Counted from the first letter of the stretch, positions 27,896-36,894 are shown. The stretch is 64,000 bases of DNA from Bacilli bacterium (GCA_017447165.1 JAFSOD010000004.1:305267-369266); one strand, 5' to 3'. Numbers and translations are program-made. Notes: generated by a model not told the origin, from the letters alone.

Positions 27896-27946
27896 GGTAA
27901 GCGCTTACCTTAATTTTATATTAGTATGTTATTTATGCACATACAA
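27896..27946 (-). promoter_or_regulatory. Promoter and LacI-type operator of the glycan operon
   Basis: On the minus strand TTGTAT (27941-27946), 17 bases, TAATAT (27918-27923), then the perfect 14-bp palindrome GGTAAGCGCTTACC (27896-27909) at about +2 to +15. The arrangement matches the site at 10949-10964. All genes from 27845 down to 11020 are on the same strand with gaps of at most 20 bases, so this promoter can drive the whole unit. Confidence 0.8.
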
Positions 27947-28020
27947 GAAAAAAGTTTCAATAAATCTAAATTTATAAGAAAAAACTTGTTCGTCCCATAC
28001 AATTTGGATTCGTTATTGAT

Positions 28021-28275
28021 TTATTTGTTAAATGCTAGTGACTTATAGAAGACAAAGTTATTGTCTCCATCTATATAGCCAACTTCTTTATCGTTAACGA
28101 TGATTGAACCATCGTCATCAACATAGCCAATTTTCTTTGGAGGGAAATAGATTTCTCCTTCATCGGTGATCTCTGCGAATTTATGTCCATTGATAAATAA
28201 AACATTCTCTCCGATATAGCCCACTAGTTGGTCATCGATATAGATGTTTCTACCAAAAGAATCGATAATTAACAC
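28021..28275 (-). CDS. Small beta-repeat protein of unknown function
   Basis: This 84-residue cytosolic protein consists of repeated short beta units: DDQLVGYIGENVLFI, KKIGYVDDDGSIIV and KEVGYIDGDNNFVF share the pattern (K)xxGYI/V-D-x-(D/N)-x-x-I/F. It starts with GTG, with AAGGGG 8 bases upstream. It follows the glmU-like gene by 12 bases and is probably cotranscribed with it. Such patterns can form a small beta-flower or propeller-like fold. Family not recognised; no function assigned. Confidence 0.6.
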   Translation of the reverse strand: MLIIDSFGRNIYIDDQLVGYIGENVLFINGHKFAEITDEGEIYFPPKKIGYVDDDGSIIVNDKEVGYIDGDNNFVFYKSLAFNK

Positions 28276-28287
28276 GCAGGAAACCCC

Positions 28288-29301
28288 TTATTTTCTATTT
28301 GTGTAATATGGTCCAATATGCTCTCCATCTTTCACAGTCATCTTTTCTAGATAACATAATTTGACGTGAGCGTCGTTACCAACTTTGACATCGATTAATG
28401 TGGTGTTTGGACCAATATAGCATCCTTCTCCCACCTTACATTTTCCTAACATTGTGGTGTTAGGCATAATCACTGTATCTCTTCCGATTTCTGTTTCAGG
28501 AGAGATATAGGCAGTATCAGGATCTTCAATAGAAACACCAGATAACATTAATTGTTTATTCACTCTTTTTCTAATGATTTTAGCAGCGTAGGCAAGTTGA
28601 GTTCGATCAGACACACAGAAGATATCTCTAGCGTCTTCTAAGACGTATGCCTCTACTGGTAAACCTTTTTCTCTAAAGAGTTTCACTAATTCAGATAAAT
28701 AATATTCATGTTTAGCGTTGTTAGTGCTTAACTTAGGAAGATATTCTTGTAATAACTTGTTATTAATGATGTAGATTCCAGCGTTAACTTCGTTAATCTC
28801 TGCTTCTTCTTCGTTGCAGTCTTTATCTTCTCTAATTTCAAGTAAGCGATAAGATCCTCTTTCTCTTAAGATACGACCATATCCAGTAGGATTTTCTAGT
28901 ACTGAAGTACAAATAGTTAAAACATTACCGTTTTTATGGTGTTTATGATAAACCTTGTTTAATGTTGCGGATGTAAGTAAAGGAGTGTCTCCTCCCACGA
29001 CAATAACATCGCCTTCTTTTTTAGCGAGTTCTTTAACTTGCATTAAAGCGTGGCCAGTACCAAGGATTTCTTTTTGCCACACTACTTTAGAATACTCTTT
29101 AACACATTCTTCAGTGGCTTTTCCTCCATAGCCCACGACTGTATATATTTCTTTTGGTTTGATTGCTTTACAGGCATCAATAACATAATTAATTAATGGT
29201 TTTCCTAAAATTGGATAGGCCACTTTGGAGTGGTCTGGATCTCTGCTTTCCATACGGGAGCCTCTACCTGCTCCTAAAATGACAACATATTTTTCTACCA
29301 T
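28288..29301 (-). CDS. glmU: GlmU-like UDP-GlcNAc pyrophosphorylase, short form
   Basis: The protein forms UDP-GlcNAc from UTP and GlcNAc 1-phosphate. The nucleotidyltransferase domain (residues 1-230) has GAGRGSRM, KVAYPILGKPL, ILGTGHAL, GGDTPLL, NPTGYGRILR and EVNAGIYI. A left-handed beta-helix follows from about 250 but ends after only four to five turns at 337 residues, whereas bifunctional GlmU has about 455. The acetyltransferase active-site part is absent, with no frameshift evident. The organism must acetylate glucosamine phosphate with another enzyme or take in GlcNAc. The gene lies 9 bases after ispE. Confidence 0.85.
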   Translation of the reverse strand: MVEKYVVILGAGRGSRMESRDPDHSKVAYPILGKPLINYVIDACKAIKPKEIYTVVGYGGKATEECVKEYSKVVWQKEILGTGHALMQVKELAKKEGDVIVVGGDTPLLTSATLNKVYHKHHKNGNVLTICTSVLENPTGYGRILRERGSYRLLEIREDKDCNEEEAEINEVNAGIYIINNKLLQEYLPKLSTNNAKHEYYLSELVKLFREKGLPVEAYVLEDARDIFCVSDRTQLAYAAKIIRKRVNKQLMLSGVSIEDPDTAYISPETEIGRDTVIMPNTTMLGKCKVGEGCYIGPNTTLIDVKVGNDAHVKLCYLEKMTVKDGEHIGPYYTNRK

Positions 29302-29310
29302 AACTTCTCC

Positions 29311-30168
29311 TTATTTCTTTATAACTTTAGTTACTTCGACTAAGTATTTATCTTCTAATGATTTTGCGACTTTCTTCACTAGTGAAGAGTCTGTGGATAA
29401 TGCGAAAACAGTGGAACCACTTCCAGACATAAGAACGATCTTAAATCCAGCAGCCTTAAGTGTTTCTTTGATTTGTAAGATTTCAGGGACTAATGTACTT
29501 GCGGCTTCTTCTAAAGAGTTACCAATAGACTCTGCAAGTAAATCATCATCGCCTTCTTTTAAGGCTTTTACTACTGTATCAATATCAACGTATTTATATT
29601 CTTTCTTATCAGCGATAGCGAATACTTCTTTAGTGGAACAACCACTTTGTGGTTTCACTATTAAAACTGAATAGTTGTTCTTAATTTCAATTGGCTCCAT
29701 AATTTCACCAATGCCGCGACATCTAGCTGGAACACATTTCACAAAGAATGGAATATCCGCTCCAAAGGTTTTAGCCATATCGATGATTTCTTCATCACTA
29801 GCGTTAAGTTTTAACATTTGGTTAACGGCTTTCATGGTAAAAGCAGCATTACTACTTCCTCCACCTAATCCCGCTTGCATTGGAATAACTTTATGGATAT
29901 AGACTCTAAACTTAGTGGAGAATCCATATTTATTCGCTAACGCATTAATTCCTTCGGTGGCGAGATTATAATGGACAAGTCCATTAGAGAAATCATCAAC
30001 AGTAACGAAATTATCACCACTATTCTTTAAAGTGGAAATAATAATAGAGTCATGTAATTCAATCGGCACCATCACTGAATCTAATTCGTGATAGCCATCT
30101 TCTCTTTTCTTCACTACACGTAAAGAAATATTGATTTTTGCGTAACTTTTAACACTTCTAGTACTCAT
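29311..30168 (-). CDS. ispE: 4-diphosphocytidyl-2-C-methyl-D-erythritol kinase
   Basis: This GHMP kinase phosphorylates CDP-methylerythritol in the MEP route to isoprenoids. The N-terminal AKINISLRVVKKREDGYHEL and the ATP loop PMQAGLGGGSSNAAF are clear, and the C-terminal MSGSGSTVFAL closes the fold. Length (285) is normal. It sits in the usual Bacillus-type position downstream of ksgA and shows that this organism uses the MEP pathway rather than mevalonate, at least for this step. Confidence 0.93.
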   Translation of the reverse strand: MSTRSVKSYAKINISLRVVKKREDGYHELDSVMVPIELHDSIIISTLKNSGDNFVTVDDFSNGLVHYNLATEGINALANKYGFSTKFRVYIHKVIPMQAGLGGGSSNAAFTMKAVNQMLKLNASDEEIIDMAKTFGADIPFFVKCVPARCRGIGEIMEPIEIKNNYSVLIVKPQSGCSTKEVFAIADKKEYKYVDIDTVVKALKEGDDDLLAESIGNSLEEAASTLVPEILQIKETLKAAGFKIVLMSGSGSTVFALSTDSSLVKKVAKSLEDKYLVEVTKVIKK

Positions 30169-30189
30169 ATTAGTTCACCTATATTATAT

Positions 30190-30993
30190 CTACTTTTGTA
30201 TCAATTGATACATTCTAAAATATATTTCTGGTTTGATGTTTTCTGGACGTAAATTAGGATCTAAATCTAATTTAGATAATAATTCACTGGCTTTATTAGC
30301 ATCTCCTAGATAATTCTTTAAATTGTTATAGATTGTCTTTCTTCTATTTAGAAATAAAGACTTAGCAAGTTTATATGTCCCGATAATACCTTCTTCGTTA
30401 TAGTTATGTTTTCTAGTTAATGTAAAAACCACTGATTTACATTTTGGAACAGGATGAAAAATTCCTGGTTTAACCACGAAATGTTTTTCTACATCACAGC
30501 ATAATCTAGTTAAAACAGATATTGCTCCATAATTCTCACCACTTAAATCATAGAATCGATTAAAAGCTTCTAATTGAATCATTAGCACCATCTTTTTAGC
30601 TTTTATGGCATTTAAAAGTAAATACTCCACCAATTCAGTGGTGATGTTATAAGGAAGATTACCAATAATTTTGTCATAACTAGAGACATTAACCTTGCGG
30701 ATATCATCATTGATATAGGCAATACGGTCTTTATAGAATATTTTTAAGAAATCAATCATTCGATAATCGATGTCACAAACACTGAAATGAGCATTTTTCA
30801 TATCAATAAAATGAGTTAAACTTCCTAAGCCAGGGCCAATTTCTAATACACGTTCAGATTCAAGGATGTCAGCGAGTTCAACAATCGAATTTGCTATCTC
30901 AGGTTCAAGCAAAAAATTCTGTCCATAATCCTTATCTGGACGAATATCAGTATTCCTTAAGATTTCAAAAACATTCGATCTATTTATTTCCAT
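30190..30993 (-). CDS. ksgA: 16S rRNA (adenine1518/1519-N6) dimethyltransferase
   Basis: The enzyme dimethylates two adenines near the 3' end of 16S rRNA with S-adenosylmethionine. Motifs: DYGQNFL, LEIGPGLGSLT (SAM site), NLPYNITTE (catalytic NxPY) and a C-terminal RRKTIYNNL. I chose the ATG at 30993; an in-frame TTG three codons earlier is less likely. It overlaps the end of rnmV by 14 bases, the classic pairing. Confidence 0.94.
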   Translation of the reverse strand: MEINRSNVFEILRNTDIRPDKDYGQNFLLEPEIANSIVELADILESERVLEIGPGLGSLTHFIDMKNAHFSVCDIDYRMIDFLKIFYKDRIAYINDDIRKVNVSSYDKIIGNLPYNITTELVEYLLLNAIKAKKMVLMIQLEAFNRFYDLSGENYGAISVLTRLCCDVEKHFVVKPGIFHPVPKCKSVVFTLTRKHNYNEEGIIGTYKLAKSLFLNRRKTIYNNLKNYLGDANKASELLSKLDLDPNLRPENIKPEIYFRMYQLIQK

Positions 30994-31519
30994 ATTTCTC
31001 AATAATTTCGTTAGGTTTTATTCCAAGCATTTTTAACTGATTTTCCAAATATTTGGTTGTTCCATAAATTAACCCATAATCGTTAATGATACGATTCTTC
31101 ATAATCTCAGGATTTTCGCTTAACGCGATAATAGAGTTAAGTTCATAAATCGGTTTCACATCAAGCTCTTTATTATAGTCAACTAGATGTTCTTTTAAAG
31201 CTTCAACAATGGCGGAGTACTCAGTTTCAGCAACACCACATTTTTTATATGATTTACGTGGAATTTTTGCACTTTTTACTTCAAATACCCTGTTAATTTT
31301 ATTTTTAATCTTGTTAGCAATGTCTTCTCCTGCTTTATCATTATCGGTCATCACAATCACTTTTCTTTTCTCAGACACTCTACTTAGGAACTCAAGTTTT
31401 TCCTCTGAGATATCATACCCATTAGTGATAAAATAATGAGTCTTTATAAAAGAAGATAAATAACTTACATCACTTTTACCTTCAACAACTAAAACGCCAT
31501 CTAAATAATACTTATTCAT
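30980..31519 (-). CDS. rnmV: Ribonuclease M5
   Basis: This Toprim-domain nuclease matures 5S rRNA precursors in low-GC Gram-positive bacteria. The Toprim signatures are VVEGKSD near the N-terminus and VMTDNDKAGE for metal binding. The length of 179 is normal. The ATG lies inside the stop region of tatD and the stop is inside ksgA, so tatD-rnmV-ksgA are coupled. Confidence 0.93.
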   Translation of the reverse strand: MNKYYLDGVLVVEGKSDVSYLSSFIKTHYFITNGYDISEEKLEFLSRVSEKRKVIVMTDNDKAGEDIANKIKNKINRVFEVKSAKIPRKSYKKCGVAETEYSAIVEALKEHLVDYNKELDVKPIYELNSIIALSENPEIMKNRIINDYGLIYGTTKYLENQLKMLGIKPNEIIEKYGNK

Positions 31520-32285
31520 CTATGTTAAATAATCTACATGTGTTCTCGTAAGTTACTTGATCTACATGCTTCTTAGAAATATCTTTTAAGCGTGCAATTT
31601 CTTCACTTACTAAGCAAATATATTTAGGTTCATTCTTTTCTCCTCTATGTGGATGAGGAGTTAAGTATGGACAGTCAGTTTCAATTAATAATTTTTCTAG
31701 TGGAACAGCCTCTGCAACCTCTTTTGGAGTCTTTGCGTTTGTGAATGTTACTGGCCCACCTAAAGAAATCATTAGTCCTAAGTCTAAAATGTCTTTAAGC
31801 ATTTCCACACTTCCAGAATAACAGTGCATTACTCCTCCATGTAAAGGCTTATGTTCTTTTAATATCTTTAAACAATCTTCATTAGACTCTCTATTATGAA
31901 TTGTAATTGGTAAATGATGTTCGTTAGCGAACTCAATTTGTCTAATAAAGTATTCTTTTTGTAAGTCTCTTCTAGCTTGTTCTTTTTCCCAGTGATAATC
32001 GAGTCCAATTTCTCCAATAGCGACGACTTTTTTGTGTGACGCTAGCTTTAATGTTTCTTGGAATTCTTCTTCAGAAATATCAAAGATATCGCATGGATGA
32101 AAACCAATTGCTGCATAGCATTCTTCATATTTTTCAGCGATCTTCACTGCCAATTCACTAGAAGCTTTGTTATAGCCCACAACTAAAAACTTAGCGACAC
32201 CAGTCTTTTTAGCGTCCACAATTACTTCATCTATTCTTGGGTAAAGTGCATCATCATTTAAATGACAATGGGAATCAAACATCAT
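31512..32285 (-). CDS. tatD: TatD family metal-dependent DNase
   Basis: This TIM-barrel hydrolase of 257 residues has the metal ligands DSHCHLN at the start, GEIGLDYHW, ITIHNR, HCYSG and ETDCPYLTPHPHRG. TatD proteins act as 3'-5' exonucleases or deoxyribonucleases and are used in DNA repair and quality control. It overlaps rnmV by 8 bases and follows mnmE by 2. Confidence 0.93.
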   Translation of the reverse strand: MMFDSHCHLNDDALYPRIDEVIVDAKKTGVAKFLVVGYNKASSELAVKIAEKYEECYAAIGFHPCDIFDISEEEFQETLKLASHKKVVAIGEIGLDYHWEKEQARRDLQKEYFIRQIEFANEHHLPITIHNRESNEDCLKILKEHKPLHGGVMHCYSGSVEMLKDILDLGLMISLGGPVTFTNAKTPKEVAEAVPLEKLLIETDCPYLTPHPHRGEKNEPKYICLVSEEIARLKDISKKHVDQVTYENTCRLFNIDE

Positions 32286-32287
32286 AT

Positions 32288-33613
32288 TTATTTACCAACA
32301 CAGAATCTAGAGAATATTTCTTTAGAAATGTCTGTTTGTTTATATTCTCCTAAGATTTCTAATATCGCATTATAAGCATCCATTAAGGAAACACTTACTA
32401 AATCTATAGATAAATCGTCACTAGCGTCTTCTTTAGCCTTTAATAAGGCTTCTTTAGCGACTTTTAATAGGCCTAGTTGTCTCACATTATTTAAGGAAGG
32501 AGTTCTAAAGGCTTCTTCTTTAATTCCTAAGACTTTATAGATTTCCTCTTTTAGAGGATTTACATCATTATTAAGCGCGGAGATATAGAGTTTATTATCA
32601 TCCTTAGTAACTGCTTTATCCGCTTTGTTATAGACCACTACATGAGGTACATCTTTAACTAACTCTAAGATGCCTTTATCTTCTTTATCTAATTCTTTAG
32701 AAGCATCTAAAAGGACAATCACTAAATCTGCTTTTGAGATTACTTCTTTAGATTTATTTACTCCAATAGATTCTACAGTGTCACTAGACTCTCTAATACC
32801 GGCAGTGTCTAATAAGTGGAGTATTACTCCATTTAAGTTTACTTCCCCTTCTACGACGTCTCTAGTGGTGCCTGCGATATCAGTAACAATCGCTTTAGAT
32901 TCTCCTAATAAAGCGTTTAACAAAGAAGACTTACCAACATTTGGTTTACCCACTAAAGCAACTTTAATACCTTCTTTAATGATTAAGCCTTTTTCTCCGG
33001 ATTCCACTAAAGAGTTGATTTGAGGAACTAGTTCATCTGCTAAAGAGATAATGTGATCCTTATTAGCGACTTCAATATCTTCGTATTCTGGATAATCGAT
33101 GTTAACTTCAATTAAAGATAAGACATCAGCAATTCTCTTTTTAATTGGTAAGATTAATTCGCTAGTCTTTCCTTTCAAAGAAAGGATTGATAATTCTTTA
33201 GCCTCTTTAGATGAAGCGTTAATTACATCATTAATCGCTTCTGCTTGGATTAAATCAATTCTTCCATTAAGGAACGCTCGAGAAGAATATTCTCCATTAG
33301 TAGCGTATCTAGCGCCTTTAGAGAGTAATAATTCAATAATCTCGTTAGCGATTAACATAGAACCATGACAAATAATCTCTACAAGATCTTCTCCTGTAAA
33401 TGATTTAGGGCCTTTATAAATCGCCACTACTACTTCATCGATAACTTTGTTATTATCAACTATATTACCAAAGAGCAATGTTCTTTCTTTGATTTCTCTT
33501 ATATCTTTAGAGAAACACTTAGAAACAATATCAAAAGCATCATCACCAGAAACTCTAATGATGGCAAGCGCACTTTTAAGTGGAGCGGTAGCTAATGCAA
33601 CAATTGTTTCCAT
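32288..33613 (-). CDS. mnmE: tRNA modification GTPase MnmE
   Basis: With MnmG this protein makes 5-carboxymethylaminomethyluridine-type modifications at the tRNA wobble position. I chose the ATG at 33613 so the protein starts METIVALATAPLKSALAIIR, as in the family; a frame extension of seven residues upstream runs into the hairpin after jag. The GTPase domain has ALVGKPNVGKSSLLN, DIAGTTRD, DTAGIRES and NKAD. The C-terminal IFSRFCVGK carries the catalytic Cys. Length is 441. Confidence 0.95.
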   Translation of the reverse strand: METIVALATAPLKSALAIIRVSGDDAFDIVSKCFSKDIREIKERTLLFGNIVDNNKVIDEVVVAIYKGPKSFTGEDLVEIICHGSMLIANEIIELLLSKGARYATNGEYSSRAFLNGRIDLIQAEAINDVINASSKEAKELSILSLKGKTSELILPIKKRIADVLSLIEVNIDYPEYEDIEVANKDHIISLADELVPQINSLVESGEKGLIIKEGIKVALVGKPNVGKSSLLNALLGESKAIVTDIAGTTRDVVEGEVNLNGVILHLLDTAGIRESSDTVESIGVNKSKEVISKADLVIVLLDASKELDKEDKGILELVKDVPHVVVYNKADKAVTKDDNKLYISALNNDVNPLKEEIYKVLGIKEEAFRTPSLNNVRQLGLLKVAKEALLKAKEDASDDLSIDLVSVSLMDAYNAILEILGEYKQTDISKEIFSRFCVGK

Positions 33614-33629
33614 ATTCTTTAATCTTAAA

Positions 33630-33646
33630 AGCACCCAAAGGGTGCT
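33630..33646 (-). terminator. Hairpin between jag and mnmE
   Basis: On the minus strand AGCACCC (33646-33640), loop TTT, GGGTGCT (33636-33630), then TTTTAAG. The T-run is short, so it may be a partial terminator or attenuator that lowers mnmE expression relative to jag and yidC. Confidence 0.55.
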
Positions 33647-33651
33647 AATAA

Positions 33652-34251
33652 TTATTCAACGTAGATAATTTGGACTTGACGATGTGTGCCTTCGCCTGTG
33701 GATTCGGTTTTAATATTACGCCATCCATTTAATGCGTTATGGATTGCTCTTCTTTCATCCGCCGGCATTGGATCAAAGGTATAAGTAGTCTTTGTCTTTT
33801 GCACATCTTTAGCGACTTTTCTAGCAAGTCTTTCTAAACGAGAATATTTATTGTCCTTATAGCCATTAATGTCTAATAAGATTCTAAATCTCTTATGGAA
33901 GTGATTACTTGTAGCAAGTTTCACTAATTCATTGAGAGCTTGTAAGGTGACACCATTCTTTCCAATTAGAATTGGATTATGTGTGCTATCAAGAGTGATG
34001 TGAATCACATCATCATCTAATTTTGTTTTAACAGAACTTTCAATTCCTAAAGCATCAGTCGCGTTTAATAAATAGTCTTCTGCATATCTTACGATATCAG
34101 CTAAATCATAAACTTCGATTTGAACTTTCTTAGAGAAAAGTCCTGATTTTTTACCTGTATCAATATAAATGATTTCTGAAACAGGTTTATTTAATTCTTC
34201 AGAAGCTTTTTGAAGTGCTTCTTCTATTGTTTTTCCAGTATAAATTTCCAT
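33652..34251 (-). CDS. jag: RNA-binding protein Jag/KhpB
   Basis: The 199-residue protein has an N-terminal Jag domain (GKTIEEALQKASEELN, KSGLFSKKVQIEV), a KH domain around IGKNGVTLQALNELV and a C-terminal R3H domain (ERLARKVAKDV, PMPADERRAIH). KhpB binds many RNAs with KhpA and affects cell elongation and division in Firmicutes. It is in its standard place after yidC. Confidence 0.93.
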   Translation of the reverse strand: MEIYTGKTIEEALQKASEELNKPVSEIIYIDTGKKSGLFSKKVQIEVYDLADIVRYAEDYLLNATDALGIESSVKTKLDDDVIHITLDSTHNPILIGKNGVTLQALNELVKLATSNHFHKRFRILLDINGYKDNKYSRLERLARKVAKDVQKTKTTYTFDPMPADERRAIHNALNGWRNIKTESTGEGTHRQVQIIYVE

Positions 34252-34266
34252 ATTAATAATCTCCGA

Positions 34267-35910
34267 TTATTTTCTAGCAGCTTTTCTCTCTGTAATAACT
34301 TGGATGACAACGGTTTGAATAATTGAGAAAATCGCACCAATAAGCCAGTAAACACCCATCGCACTAGCAAGTGAGAAACCCATAAAGATAATGAGGGCGA
34401 GCATGATGTATGTGAACCATTTCATACGGTTGTTTTGTTGTTTTTGAGCTGGGTTCTTACCAAGTTTAGCCACTTGTTTTGCTTTCTTCTTTTGAATCCA
34501 TTGTGGTAAGAGCATGCTGACAGTTTGTGCTCCTGCCATGAGTAAAAATAAGAATAAAGCTGTAACAGCAGCGTATCCTCCAGCAGCGGTCCAGTTCGCA
34601 CCAGTAAATAATGCATCTTTAATTGTCATAGACAAATTAAGACCTAAGAATGTACCACTACTGAGAAGCGAAGATCCACTTAACGCACCCCAAACACAAA
34701 TAAAGACAGGGAATTGAACAATTAACACAATAATTGTGATAAATGGATTAACGTGGTTTTTCTTATAAAGAGCCTGCATCTCTTGCCCCATACGAGCTTT
34801 TTCTGCTTTAGATGTATTGGAATTTGGATATTTGTTTTGAATCTTTTGAATTTCTGGTTGTAGTTCTGTCATCTTCGCGTTGGATTGAGTTTGTTTCCAA
34901 GTCGCAAGCAACATGAGTGTACGGATGATGAATGTAACAAACACAATGCCTAAAAGTGCGGCCAAGCCTGCGCTAACGCCTGTGCCACGGAATCCTAAAA
35001 CTATACTATCAACTAACCATCCAATTGGATAAACAAGTAAGCCTTCAAAGAAGCCTTTGCTCCAAGCATCACCCCATGTTTTTTCATTGATATAGATACC
35101 TTCGGTACTATATCCATAAGAACCATATTTATCGGTCTTTGTTGTTAAGCAGGTTCTAAATGTAGCAGCCCAAGAATTAAGTTGATTGTGATATCCCTTA
35201 ACAAAATCGCTACTTGGACAGACATCTGGAGATAAAACTCCAAATCCACTTCCGCTAACGCCGTAATTAACAATAAGGTTGGCAAGTGGAGAAGATGGGT
35301 CAACTTCATCTCTAGCAGCAACATCAAATTTATTCCAGTTGTCTAATGCATCAGCACCACCAGAATAGAATCTTAAATAGCTGTAATAAGATAAGTCACG
35401 ATCGACTGTTGCTCTACCTTGTTCTTCATAAGTATATTCAAGAGAATTTTGTGCAAGGTCAGCGACTTTACCAAAAATAGCGTTTAACGCTAAGAAATCA
35501 AATCTTTGCATATATTCTCTAGCGTTACCGTCGATGGTTTTAACACCAGAATCTCTAGCAGACTTGATTATGTTATTGATAAAAGTAAGTTCTTTTTCAA
35601 TTTGCTTCTCTTCTGCTGGGTCATAGTAATTAAATACATAGTTGCCAACATGAGTATCATTTCCTGAAGGAACCCATTCAGCTGTGACAAGTGTCGCACC
35701 TTTAATTGTGTAGTCATTGGTTTCACCATGGAACACAATTTCATCAGATGCATTTGCACTTTTAACAATACGAATAATGCCTGGTTCAAAGGCATATTTC
35801 ATTCTTGAAATATCGATGGCTGAACAGAAAGAAGCAGTACAGCTGCTAAGCGCAGCAACGCCAAAGCCAGTTGCGACCAAGGCGAGTCCTAATTTTGTTC
35901 TTCTTTTCAT
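34267..35910 (-). CDS. yidC: YidC/Oxa1 membrane insertase with large N-terminal extracytoplasmic region
   Basis: This membrane protein insertase starts with a lipoprotein-like signal (GVAALSSC, Cys24). The conserved insertase part lies in the C-terminal half: LAALLGIVFVTFIIRTLML, then the coiled loop with ELQPEIQKIQNKYPN, and further membrane helices to ITERKAARK. Between the signal and the first core helix there are about 260 residues of non-membrane sequence. Typical Gram-positive YidC proteins have about 260 residues in total, so this one is twice the usual size. The ATG overlaps the TGA of rnpA. Confidence 0.92.
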   Translation of the reverse strand: MKRRTKLGLALVATGFGVAALSSCTASFCSAIDISRMKYAFEPGIIRIVKSANASDEIVFHGETNDYTIKGATLVTAEWVPSGNDTHVGNYVFNYYDPAEEKQIEKELTFINNIIKSARDSGVKTIDGNAREYMQRFDFLALNAIFGKVADLAQNSLEYTYEEQGRATVDRDLSYYSYLRFYSGGADALDNWNKFDVAARDEVDPSSPLANLIVNYGVSGSGFGVLSPDVCPSSDFVKGYHNQLNSWAATFRTCLTTKTDKYGSYGYSTEGIYINEKTWGDAWSKGFFEGLLVYPIGWLVDSIVLGFRGTGVSAGLAALLGIVFVTFIIRTLMLLATWKQTQSNAKMTELQPEIQKIQNKYPNSNTSKAEKARMGQEMQALYKKNHVNPFITIIVLIVQFPVFICVWGALSGSSLLSSGTFLGLNLSMTIKDALFTGANWTAAGGYAAVTALFLFLLMAGAQTVSMLLPQWIQKKKAKQVAKLGKNPAQKQQNNRMKWFTYIMLALIIFMGFSLASAMGVYWLIGAIFSIIQTVVIQVITERKAARK

Positions 35911-36242
35911 TTAGTAATTCCAATCTTACTCAATAAATCATTGAGAATAACTCTGTTATCATCAAAAGAATTATTCAAAAATTCCGCCTTTATGATAATA
36001 ACAATATCGAATGTGTGAGAAGTATAGTTTACGAGCGAGTCACACATAGCTCGAGTTTGCCTTTTGACACGATTTCTTGTTACGGCATTGCCGATTTTCT
36101 TGTTAACACTGATCCCTATGCGGCAAACATTCTTATCATTATTTAGGTAATGAATTAAAAAGGGATTGTGTTTAAGGACGTTACCTTTTCTAACCGTAAA
36201 CACAAATTCTTGATTATCTTTGATACGGTTAATAACTTTCAT
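35907..36242 (-). CDS. rnpA: Ribonuclease P protein component
   Basis: This basic 111-residue subunit helps the RNase P RNA cut tRNA precursors. The characteristic RNR-type motif reads KKIGNAVTRNRVKRQTRAM. The stop TGA overlaps the ATG of yidC (ATGA), one of the cases showing that TGA is a stop in this genome. Confidence 0.95.
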   Translation of the reverse strand: MKVINRIKDNQEFVFTVRKGNVLKHNPFLIHYLNNDKNVCRIGISVNKKIGNAVTRNRVKRQTRAMCDSLVNYTSHTFDIVIIIKAEFLNNSFDDNRVILNDLLSKIGITK

Positions 36243-36260
36243 TTTTTCTCCAATAGAAAA

Positions 36261-36395
36261 TTAGGCAGTTAAATGTTTACGTCCTTTAGCTCTTCTTCTG
36301 GCTAAGACTTTACGTCCATTAGCGGATTTCATTCTTGCTCTGAATCCAGCCTTGTGAGAGTGTTTTACTTTACTTGGTTGATAAGTTCTTTTCAT
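36261..36395 (-). CDS. rpmH: Ribosomal protein L34
   Basis: The 44-residue basic protein starts [20 protein letters not shown] and ends [12 protein letters not shown], a full match to the L34 pattern. GGAGG lies upstream of the ATG at 36395. It is the first gene to the left of the origin and shares a promoter with rnpA and yidC. Confidence 0.97.
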   Translation of the reverse strand: MKRTYQPSKVKHSHKAGFRARMKSANGRKVLARRRAKGRKHLTA

Positions 36396-36427
36396 AATAC
36401 GTTTCCTCCAAATTTTACGCAGTATAG

Positions 36428-36457
36428 ATTATAAATGTATTTATAAATTAAAGTCAA
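36428..36457 (-). promoter_or_regulatory. Promoter of rpmH-rnpA
   Basis: On the minus strand TTGACT (36452-36457), 18 bases, TATAAT (36428-36433). A leader of about 25 bases carries GGAGG before the rpmH ATG. Confidence 0.8.
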
Positions 36458-36515
36458 AGAAATATGGTTTTTTATTTTAAATTAAAAAACAGTTCACGGA
36501 ATCGGTGTGCCCACT

Positions 36516-36815
36516 TTTTCCACATAGTTATCCATTAGGCTTTTTAAGGGGAACTCAAAAAAATAATCCACAATTCCTCTTTTTGGTCTTTCCACAAAAA
36601 AATTAATGTTCAAATTCTTATTTGTAGTGTAATAAGAATAAGCTTTGCTTATTCATATAAATTATCTTAAACTACATAAAAATCAATCCACATTTATTCA
36701 CAATTTTCACCAAAAATCCACTTTTTATCCACATCAAAAAATTGTGGAAAACTCGAAAACTGGCTATTTTTCTTGATTTCACGTTGTCTATTTGATTTTT
36801 GTGGATTGTGGAAAA
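36516..36815. other. oriC, upstream DnaA-box cluster
   Basis: The AT-rich gap between rpmH and dnaA carries one perfect DnaA box, TTATCCACA at 36725-36733, and many near matches: TTTTCCACA 36516, TTATCCATT 36528, TAATCCACA 36564, CTTTCCACA 36588, CAATCCACA 36684, TTATTCACA 36694, and on the other strand sites at 36743, 36800 and 36807. Gene direction flips here, with leftward genes on the minus strand and rightward genes on the plus strand. DnaA binding here should also autoregulate dnaA. A TATAAT at 36860-36865 is its probable -10 box. Confidence 0.9.
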
Positions 36816-36894
36816 CTTTTTTTACTGATTTTATCATTAAAATCTACATTGATTTCATCTATAATTGAAAAACGAAAATTGAGGAAATAACTTT

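Noticed and set aside
27990-28020. Terminator after the small beta-repeat gene
   Set aside because: A T-rich tract follows on the minus strand, but I could not find a convincing stem.
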